Source of the DNA: Camelus bactrianus
Lineage: Eukaryota > Chordata > Mammalia > Artiodactyla > Camelidae
Direction of reading: 5' to 3'
DNA length: 64,000 nt
Assembly (NCBI RefSeq): GCF_048773025.1
Contig: NC_133561.1
Location: 29,974,001 to 30,038,000, forward strand
Shown one piece after another: positions 20,541 to 31,000 of this stretch. Under the pieces are notes generated by a model. That model saw nothing but the letters and a program-made list of their open reading frames with translations, had not been told where the DNA came from and did not search any database. The first letter of the stretch is position 1; the number at the start of each line of letters is the position of its first letter. The position numbers and the translations under genes were made by a program.

Positions 20541-23453
20541 AGTCAAGTGCACGGTCCTCCACCTTCCTGTGCTTAGGAGTAATTGTAACCTCTCATGGTG
20601 GAAGAGCACTTGATATGCTCCCACATGCGTTGTTCCAGCAGCCCCTCCCCCATGTTCCCCCATCCCACGGTAGCCCTTCAGCCTAGAAGAGTCAGGAGCC
20701 ACAGTGCTCATTGTACAGGTGAGAGACTCGAGCCAGCTTATTTTGGCCACATGGTAGAGCTCTTCTGGTAGCTTGTGACAGAGCAGGACTCTGGACCTCT
20801 GGGTTCTCTTCCATCCTCCAGGTGCCTCTTCACACGACTGTCCCTTGAGTGCCCAGAACCAAGGAGGCACTAGGCAAAGTAAGAGAAATCAGCCCTGACT
20901 TTGCCCTTTTCAGAGAGGAAATAAGGATGTAACCAACCACTCTCAGTCCGATCGATCTTTGCTGAGCAGCTGGTCCTCGCCAGGCAGCGATTGATCTCAG
21001 TTGGCCCTGCCTTCCAGGAGCTTGCCATCTGGTAGAGCAGATGAGATAAACACTTATACGTTGGGGTAGAATGGGATGGACTCCACAACAGAGGTCCTAA
21101 GTCTTCGTGGAAAATCTACGAGGCTTATTCCCAGAGCTTCATGGAACTCATACGCCAAATGCTTAATTTCTGCTTCAGTCCTGCGTGAATAGCAGGCCAC
21201 TTTTGACGGGGATGGGACCAGAACGTCTTGGATCTTTCTGGCTCACACATTCTTTGGACCCCGTGGCTGCCCTTCCTCCATCTCCCAGTCTTTTGGAGAG
21301 TCCCTTTCTCCAACATTGCCTTTACCTGGAGACTCTCCCACATTCCAGGGCTTGCACAAACTGCATAACCTCTCCGAACCTCCCACAAGTCCGAGGCCCT
21401 TCCGAACCAGGCAGGCTGCTCCCCTCCCCTAGTGACACTGCGGTTTCCTGACTCGCTCTGGTCTGTGCTCAGGCCCCTCACCCATGGGGCGTGAGAGTCC
21501 CATGTGGACCCAGTCAGTGCCTCTCCTGGCCGGCCAGTCCAAGCCAAGGAAAGCCCCTTCCCCAGCCAGACCAGCCGCTCCCCACTCCTCTGAGTTCCAA
21601 CCCTTCTGCTCCCCCAAGTTCACACTCACAGGATGTTGTCAGAGACTGCCAAATTGACTTAGAGCCCCTACAGTGCCTGCTTTCTGTCCCCTCGGAAACC
21701 CAGGGACTGTGAGAGCCCCTAGCTGACCCTCTACTGTGTACCAAATGGATGGAGCATTCAGAGTTGCTGAAGGCCATGTGCTCAGCAGCAACCAAGCCAG
21801 GACCTGGTCCACGAGGTCCTGCTCCCTCTGAAAAAAAGAGAAAACCTACAATTAGAGGGACAGGGGTTTGACTCCAAGCCACAAGAGCTGACGACCAGTC
21901 ACGCTAACTGAAGGGGAGCTAGCTAGATTAATTTCATAAGGAGATCACCTCTATTCTTCGGCACAGCTTACACCCCACCTCAATCCACAGTTGTGTAGAC
22001 ACACATTATGAATATATCAAGGGCAGTAACTTGGTAAAATGAGAATGACCTAGGATATCACTACCTCCCTACTAAAATTACAGCTCCTATTTTAAGGACC
22101 AGAAAAGGTGCTTCATGCATGACATACTAGCCTACGTGTATCCCAAAGGAACAGGACCCTCTGTTCATCCAAGCAGTGATAATAGGGTGGTGATCCGGCC
22201 CCCTTCTGCTGTGAAGTCTTGGGGCCAAGAATCTCTCCAACCCTTAGATTTCCCATCTGCACTGTGAAGCTGTTGTCTATCTCTTGGGTTGCTGTGATGT
22301 TGGATGAAGTTAGATAAGAAGCTAACAGAGCATCTTGAGCACAGTAGATACCCAATAAATATTATGCTCTTTCTTTCCTTCCTTAAGCAAATCCTTTGAC
22401 TCCAGCTTCAGCCACCGTGAAACTGGGGCCTCCCTGAGACCTGAATCTCCCAGGTTTGGGAGACAGTCTGGTTTTGAGAGGAAGGGATCACCGAAGATTC
22501 TCAAAGCCCAGGGTCCTTTCAGCTGCTAGCAGAGAAATTTTTCAAGTTTAGCTTTGAGCAAAGATTTTCTGTTTTTGAGAGTGTAGGAGCGCAGGAAGGG
22601 TCCAGTCTTCCTGGGGACTGGACTGTGTGCCTCCCTCCCAAGGTCAGTTTCTGCTAGATTTGCCCTCCAGGCAGGCTCTCTGCCTGCCTGCTGCTCTCAA
22701 CCCTGGTGTGAGGCCATGCAAAGGGTAATGGGTCCGTGCGTGCATCTCCCCCACCCCCTGCCACATGGACCTTCACAGCTGTCCAAGCTTGTCACAAATG
22801 AGAGGAGCCTGGGCTGGAAGTTGGGACCCCCACTTTGGAAAACCTGGCATCTGACTCTCTGTACCCCAGGGCCAAAGGCTTTTACCAATCCAGAGGGGGG
22901 GCTGCATCCCCCAGCTCAGCCTATGGGAACACCCGCTCCAGTCTTACAGAAATAGTAGGAAGCTTGCTGATTTACAGGTGAGAACAGGGACCAGGATCAA
23001 AGAGAGCTGCTACGCGTTTGGGTTCCTCAAAGCACGAGGCGTTGTGTCCTCCTGCCAGCCACTGCACCCTAGGCCAGCGCAAACAGCAGGGGGAGCGGCC
23101 CTGAAACTCTGCAGTGAGCATTCCAGAAGAGAGAGACTCCCCTGTTCCCACCTGGGAGTCAATCCCATGGCCCCTGTGGTGCCCAGTCAAGTGGTCCTCC
23201 AGACAGCATCCCCCGATCGCATCCGGGCTGGGGCGGCTGATGCTGGCATTTGGCTAAGGCCCCAAACCCAGAAGTTAATCATTGGCCTGGTGTGAAAATT
23301 CCAGGACGATTAACCGGAATTAAGAGAGCCTCGAGCTGCCACCTGACACCCACATCTGTCCCCACCTCCCCTAACCCGCTCCCTTTACCCTTCCAAAGAA
23401 CTGGAGAAACAGAATACCTTTATCTCCACGAGGAAATAAAAAGGGTTCCTGCT

Positions 23454-23463
23454 GGGAATTCCC
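23454..23463. promoter_or_regulatory. Perfect NF-kB palindrome in PIGR intron 1
   Basis: GGGAATTCCC is a full palindromic kB motif about 5.6 kb after the PIGR start, with a forkhead-like ATAAACA and GATA-like AGATAA some 20 bp downstream. Human PIGR intron 1 has an NF-kB-dependent element. Whether this is its orthologue is inference. Confidence 0.4.
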
Positions 23464-24189
23464 CCACGGAAGGGAAATAACCAAGATAAACAGCTCTATT
23501 GTCTTTGGCTTAAGCTGGCAAAGGGCGTCTCTGGGAGCAGAAGCAGGGCCAAGGCAGAAAGGGGAGACTAAGAGATGGTTCCCCGAGCTCTCTGCCGCTT
23601 AGAGCTTCCTTATCTTCACGGGCTCTCGTTCCTGCCTAGCGCTTGTGAACACAGTTTTCTCCTTTCACACTCGCAACATCAAGTCCGTTCCAAAGTTGAA
23701 AACCTGCCAAAGTCCGCAGGAAAGTGGGGACTCCTGTCTCTTCTCTCCTCCTCTAGGCTACAGTCTGGGTCCTGCGGTCAGGCTGGGCCCTGGGGCGCTC
23801 ATAGACTCTGGACTATGGCCACAGATGTGACCAAGTCCACATGCGCTGCACCCTCCGAGTGGCCTTACCTTGGATTCTCCATCTTCGCCTGCCCAGCCTC
23901 TGCCTGGCAGAATGAAAGAGGCCATAACACCTGCAGTTTTGACCCTGGCCCCGTAACTGAGTCTCTGGGAAATCATAGGCATATCGCTCAGAGTCTCAAG
24001 ACCTTGATTTTCTTATCCATGAAATGGTTGTAATTATAACTGTTCTGCCTCATCTAAAGGGAATTTAGGAAGCTCCGGGGAAATAGCATAAATGACAATG
24101 GTTTGAAATAGTGTAAACAGCAATGCTTTGATAAGCAGAGGGGGCTCTAGAAATAACAGATATGGGCACGAGCAGTGAGCATCCCACTG

Positions 24190-24480
24190 AATTTGAGGGG
24201 CAGTCCTGTGCAGTGAGAGAGGCTAAGGGCTCGGACTTTGGGGTCAGGCAAAGCTGGGCTCAGGTCTTGCCCACCTTCTCCACCCCCACCCCACCTATCC
24301 CCACACTTTATCCCTGCATGACCTTGAGCACAGCACTTGGCCTTTAAGCTTTCACTTCCTCCTACATAAAATGTGGATAAGAATACCCACTTCCTAGGGG
24401 CGATGTCAAGTTTAAACAGACAATACACATACACTATTTGACACAGTGCCTGGAACAAGGTAGGGGAATCGTCGGTGGTG
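24190..24480 (+). repeat. MIR SINE
   Basis: Sense MIR pieces: GGGCTCGGACTTTGGGGTCA, TGACCTTGAGCACAGCACTT, CATAAAATGTGGATAAGAAT and CACAGTGCCTGGAACAAGGT. Confidence 0.75.
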
Positions 24481-24966
24481 ATTACGACCATCATCATTAA
24501 ATTTACAACTTTAATCCTTACTAGGCCTCCTCGGTAAGTCTCAGTTTACTCATATGATGCATTGTAAAATACGCCCCACGGACACAGGGAGGGCAGTCAA
24601 AACAGAGAGATGCAGCTGCTTCTTGGAAGTAACCGATTATCCGGCCAGCTGCTCCTGAGAACAGATCTGTCCCAGGCCCGTGTCTCCCGGACAGGGATAC
24701 AGAGGAAATGACACCTGTGTTCCTATCCCAAAGGAGCTTGCAGCTTAGTTAAGAAGGTAAAACTCTACTTATAACTAACAAGGAACAAAGATCCCTATGG
24801 GAAGCTGGGACTTTGAACTGTAATGGGAAAGGCGGAGCCATTCATTCTTCAACAGGTTTTATGTCCGTTACTGGAGATACAAAATCAAACAGGTATTACA
24901 GGAACTCCAAGGTCCACAGTCTTGGAAAACACAGGAGTTTCACAACCTCGTGCTACTGTCTTTCAG

Positions 24967-25065
24967 CAACTGTGCAGGAGCTTGATCTGAGTGACACAGC
25001 CCTGCGGGAGCCACCAGCGATGACACGCTTCTTCATCTTCGTCTGCCTGCTGGTTGTCTTCCCAG
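24967..25065 (+). CDS. PIGR: PIGR exon 2: leader and signal peptide
   Basis: The acceptor is CTACTGTCTTTCAG and the donor CTTCCCAG|GTGCG; the coding part starts at the ATG at 25020. The 5' UTR part CAACTGTGCAGGAG and CCACCAGCG match human exon 2. The coding part gives MTRFFIFVCLLVVFP in phase 0 to 1. The human leader starts MLLFVLTCLLAVFP, so this one has a slightly different N-terminus of similar length. Confidence 0.93.
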
Positions 25066-28000
25066 GTGCGTCGGCCAGGTCCCAGCCCACCCCCATGCAA
25101 GACCCAGTTCTCTGGGGACCCTGAAATCAGGCCCATCCCCGGGGACGTCCCTTGTAAAGCTTGCCCTGTCTTGAGGAGGAGCCACAGAGACAATGCAGAA
25201 AGGCCACCTCCGCAAATGGACTGGTGAAAGAGAACTGGGCATCAGGAATGGAAATGGCACTTCCTGATTTCAAAGCCAGGGGTCCGGTGAAGGGACTTCA
25301 CTGGCAATAAAGAAAAAGGTGGGGAGGGTGTAGCTCAGTGGTAGAGCACACGCTTAGCATGTGGGAGGTCCTTGGTTCAATCCCTAGTCCCTCCATATAA
25401 ATAATATATAAATAAACCTAATTATCTCCCCCTTGAAAATTTTTTTTAATTAAAAAATAAATAAAGACCTTGACCTTGAACTAGGCATCACTATGAGTTG
25501 CTTTGGGGTCTGGGGAAAATGCCCTGCCCCTGTGGCTTTCAATATTTTTATCTGGAAAAAAAGAAAGTAATTGATAAAGCGTTTTTAGAAAAACAAGGAA
25601 ATGACAGATAACAAATGCAACAGTGTAGCACCCCATGGTGGGGGGGGGGCTTTTTTAATATAGATACACAAAGGATATCATTAAATAAGTTGGCCATTCC
25701 GTTGCCCTTAAAGTGGTTATCGCTAATGAATTGTGACTAGGATTTAGTAGATGTTTAATAACTGCAATTTATCAATTGTCAAGCAGCAACTGTCTAGCTG
25801 TATCACATAGTAAGTTATCCACAGAAGGTGTGTGTTAGGAGGAAAGATTCATCTTCTTGGTGTGGGCTGTCTGGATCCTCTCAGCAGGTTGGACCTCCCA
25901 CAGCCTCAGAAAGCCTCTGTCTGTGTCCCCACAGTGGTCTCCATGAAGAGTCCCATATTCGGCCCCCGGGAGGTGAGCAGGGTGGAAGGCGACTCGGTGT
26001 CCATCAGGTGCTTCTACCCATCCACCTCCGTCAACCGGCATTCTCGAAAATACTGGTGCCGGCAGGAGGCCAAGGGCCGCTGCACAACCCTCATCTCCTC
26101 GGGGGGGTATGTCTCCGACGACTACAAGGGCAGAGCCAACCTCACCAACTTTCCGGAGAATGGCACGTTCGTGATAGATGTCGTCCAGCTCACCCAGAAT
26201 GACTCCGGGCGCTACAAGTGTGGTCTGGGCATTAGCAGCCGAGGCCTGTCCTTCGATGTGAGCCTGGAGGTCAGCCGAGGTGAGAGTCCAGGCTTCTTAG
26301 ACCCCGGGGCCAAGTGAGAGGGAATTATCTCAGGGGCAACAGAAGGGCTCGAAGGGTAGAATCTCCCAAGAGGGAAGGGCATCCTGGCATGGGCTGAGGA
26401 AGGCCGTGGGTCCATGTGGTGTGGAGGACGTTGCATAATAGAATATGATAACGAGGCAGATAGGTCTGCTGAGGGGAGGGGAGGGGAGGGGAGGGCGGCT
26501 GGATCTAGGTTTTCAGGGCCTAAAATATTGTCAGGTTTTACTAAGGCTGTATCTTGGAGGATCATCAGGAGGACAGCTTCTCTCGTTCCATTTGTTGCGG
26601 GCGAGACAAGAGGCTGGTGAGCAGGGAGAGACTCAGAGGGAGCCTTAAATCCCTGCTATTAGAGCATCCTTCAGATGAAGACTTTGGGTCACCAGAAAAC
26701 TTCTTTTAAGATGCATTTTCTTACCTGAGATCCGTTAGTCCATCAAAACTGTCAGCATAGCGGGGAGGGTATAGCTCAGCAGTAGAGTGCATGCTTAGCA
26801 TGCACGAGGACCTGGGTTCAATCCCCAGTCCCTCCATTAAAGAAAGAAAGAAAGAAACCTAGTTACCTTCCCCTCCAAGAAAATTAAAATAAAAAAATTT
26901 TAATTAACAAAAAACTCTCATCATAAATTAAATGATTGATTCTTGCCCAAAGACCACAGGATTGGATGTAATGAGTGACACAGGGTAAGTAAGTTTCAAC
27001 GGGGAACAGGAGAGGGAGAGATGAGTGCCAGCTTGGGAAGGCTTCTTGGAGGAGGCAGCTGAGCCTTGGAAGACAGCATCCCTTGGGGGAAGAGGGCACT
27101 CCTGGTGACAGGCACACCCAGCCCCTCACTGGCAACACTGAGCAGTCCTATGTGGCAAGAAAAAAATCACAACTGGCCCCCCGCCCCTCATCCCACAGGT
27201 CCTGGGCAGATAAATGATGTCCAAGTCTACACAGCAGATCTGGGCAGAACAGTGACCATCAGCTGCCCTTTCAAGGCTGCAAATTTGCAGAAGAAGAAAT
27301 CGGTGTGCAAGATGATGAGCCAGAGCTGTGTCCTCATCGCCGACACCAACAACTATATGAACCCCAGCTATGAGGGCAGAGCACATATTAGTATTCAGGG
27401 TACCAGCCAATTAGTGTTCAGCTTTGTCATCAACCAAATCCAGCTCAGCGATGCTGGGATGTACGTCTGCCAGGCGGGGGAGGATTCCAGCGCCGATAAG
27501 AGCAATGCTGACCTCCAAGTGCTGAAGCCCGATCCTGAGCTGATTTATGGAGACCTAAGGGGCTCAGTGACCATTGACTGTGACCTGGGCCCCGAGGTGA
27601 AGAGTGTGCCCAAATTTCTGTGCCGGCTGAAAAATGAGGAAGCCTGTGATGTGGTCATCAACACACTGAAGACGAAGTCTCCTGACTTTGAGGGCAGGAT
27701 TCTGCTCACTACCGGCAACAACGGCCGCTTTACTGTGCACATCACTGGCCTGAAGAAAGAGGATGCAGGGCTCTACCTGTGCGGAGCTGACTCTGACGGC
27801 GTGCCCCAGAAAGGCTCGTCTACCCAGGCTTGGCAACTCTTCGTCAACGAAGGTGAGACCTGAGACGGGGAGAGGGAAGGGGTGGGCAGTCCGGCAGATG
27901 AGAGCCTCGCTCACTCCCTGTGAACCTATCTGATATTCCTCTGTCAGTTGACAATGTCTGCTCGCTGATCAACCCTGGACCAGATGCTCCGTGGGCAGCT

Positions 28001-31000
28001 GTATGCGAGAGCCAGAAAACATAGCCTCTGTCTTGTGTGATCTCCTAACTCTTCTTCTCTGTTATCAAAAGGCCTTGGACGGCTGTCCTTGATCAATAAG
28101 AATGAGGGAGTGAAGCCCCTGATTGAGACCAGACCTGTAGATTGTCTGGGTTTCAGAGAGCCACGGGGAGGACCTAACACAGGATCTCCCTGACCCTCGA
28201 GCAGGACAGCATCTCATCTTTCACACTCAGGTGGAAGAAAGATTGGCTTCTGTGGGTCTCACAGCTTTGCCAGAAAGCCAATGCCCCAGCTTCTAAATTC
28301 TCCCCTCCAACATCCTTTAGGTTCATTTGTTATTCAGCACAATCTGGCTAAATGCCTGCTCCTTCTCAACCTGGAGTGCTCTGCATAGAGTCACCCTCAT
28401 GAGAAGCAGCAAACCAGCACCTGTGGTTCAAGGTCACTGCCCTTGTGACTTTCCCGTGGGGCCCACGCCCCCTGTGCACTGTTTCTCCATCCAGATCAGC
28501 CCTCACCACGCCCCTCAGCATCTTCTGTCACCCCAGGTTCTCATGGAAGCTCAACTTCTCTCCTGGGAGGATGGCCATGGTTCTCTTGGAGATGGCCCTT
28601 GGCGTCCTCTACAATTAAACTTACCTCTGCTACACATTTCAAATCCTACTATTATAAATATATTTTCTTAATTTGGAGAAAAACCATCTGGCCATTTTTG
28701 TGGGACAGGCTCAGAAACAGACAAAAACGTCTCCGGGGGGAGATTTGGTAAGAAGCCCGAGGAGAAAGGCTGATCATTGCTCTTTAACCTCCTTCCCGTC
28801 TCTGCTCAGAATTGGAGGGGATAGGGAATGAGGCACTTCATTCAGTGAAGTGGTGAAGGTCCCTGGAGTCTGGTCACATGGCTCCAGCTGTGAACTCTGT
28901 GACACTGGGCAAGTCCCTTTCATTTTCTGCGGAGGGTGATAAGATGGGTCTAAGCCCCACTCTCCACCCTGGCTTAGCCACGCTGTGTTCTTCCATCACA
29001 CCTCTGTCTGTGCTTCCAGAGACCCAGATTCCCCAAAGCCGCTCGGTGGTGAAGGGTGTGGTGGGATCCTCCGTGGTCGTGTCCTGCCCCTACAACCCTA
29101 AGGAGAAAGATAGCCTGAAGTACTGGTGTCGCTGGGAAGAGACTCAGAACGGCCGCTGCCGGCAGCTGGTGGAGAGCAACGGGCTGGTTGATGAGCAGTA
29201 CGAGGGCAGGCTCATGCTGTATGAGGAGCCGGGCAACGGCGTCTACACTGTCATACTCAACCAGCTCACCACCCAGGACGCCGGCTTCTACTGGTGTTTG
29301 ACCAACGGCGATATTAGCTGGAGGTCCGTGGTGGAGCTCAAGATTGTTGAAGGTAAGAGCTGAGCTGGGGCAGGAGGGAAGGGAGGCAGCCCCAGGATGC
29401 CTCCAGTCGGCTGCAGCATCACGCCCCAGTCACTCTTCCTCCCACCTCCATGCTGGTGAGACGGGCCTCAGGAGAGCGCCCACCTGTCGAGAGGTCACAT
29501 TTTCACACCTCTAACAAGCATCCTCCCTTACCTCACATGCTTCAAGCTACCACACGTAACACCTCCTATTATCGAGAACATTGGCCTCTTTATCTGCGGC
29601 ATCAGCTGGGGTAGAGCGCAGCTCTGTATTGAGTCTAGGAGAGAAGATGACAGCAGGGAAAGTGAACGCAAGTCGCTGGCAGGGTCTATGTTCTGTGATA
29701 GACTGGGCTGATCACGGCGGTCCTCGCTGATCTACCACATAGGCACACAATTGCAGTGCTTAAGTGTTCAGGGAAGTGTATTCAGTCACCACACTGTCCA
29801 AAGAGGATGTGGACTGTGGACAAAGGTGCCCCCGCACAGTCACTTCCCTGTGGCATCACCAGTGCCAACTTCTGTGCCTATCTCTCCCTATCTCCCTGCT
29901 CCAGGAGAACCAAGCCTCAAGGTATCCAAGAACGTCACTGCCTGGCTGGGAGAGCCTTTCAAGCTGCCCTGCCACTTCCCATGCAAATTCTACTCCTCCG
30001 AGAAGTACTGGTGCAAATGGAGCAACACCGGGTGCAGGACACTGCCCAGCCAGGACCAGGGCGCCAGCCAAGCCTTCGTGAACTGCAGCCAGCAGAGCCA
30101 GATCACCTCCCTGAACCTGAACCCCGTCACCAAGGAGGACGAAGGCTGGTACTGGTGCGGGGTGAAGGACGGCCTCCAGTACGGAGAGACCGCGGCTGTC
30201 TACGTGGCGGTGGAGACGAGGGTAAAGGGTGAGTGTCCAAGGGCCAGGCCCACATCCCCCTGAGACCCCAGCGAAAGACTCCCGCCTAAGAGTGTCTCCA
30301 TCAAGGGTGGTCCCTGGGTTTGGCTATAAAAAGTGGGGGCAAGGGAGAGATTTCAGCCCCCACATAGTCTCTTTAGGCCTCCCAAAAGAGCATCCCCCAA
30401 AACATACAAACTAATTAAAAATAGTGGATCTGCCATTTAACTTCAGTTTCAAGACAAGCCCCATGGTTGCCCTTTCAGGCCACTTTGAAGCCCTTTCTCT
30501 ATGTAGATCTCTCCTTCTATATACAGAAATGTCAAAGTCACAATTATATGTCTCTTAGTCTGCCAAAGCCTGCTCAAAGAGACTCAGATCACCACGGTCT
30601 GATTCAAGGTCTGATAAAGAAAATTAGGGCAACCTCTGCTGGCAAGTTTGCATTTTAAGCCTCTTTTAAAAATATCACATGAAATGTTTTATCCCTAGTG
30701 AGGGTATTTTTAGTCCCTCTAGAAATCCTACCATGTCAGCATCCTGGCTCACTGACGAGGGAACCCTAGCCACGCTACCACCAGGGGGCAGCACTATGGT
30801 GCCCAGCCCTGCAGTCAGGAGGCCTTGGCAGGGTTTCAAAGCTGTGGGAAAAAAATCTCCCTGTCCGCGAATGACGGGTCAGCCCTTACGCATAGCTGGA
30901 TCTGTAATTCGGAGCCTTGTAGCTTGTAGGAAATGAATTTGGTCTTAATGGGACAGAGATCATCCGTGACAAATTAGAGAAGACCACCACCCCTTGGTGC

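Larger units (their letters stand above)
17979..24966 (+). other. PIGR: PIGR intron 1
   Basis: This ~7 kb intron starts GTAAGT and ends CTGTCTTTCAG. MIR copies are seen near 18255-18430, 19290-19400, 19890-20130, 20325-20540, 23940-24080 and 24190-24480. A block at 23270-23520 holds a perfect NF-kB palindrome. No coding exon is seen. In human, intron 1 carries a cytokine-responsive enhancer (STAT6, NF-kB; established). Confidence 0.7.
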
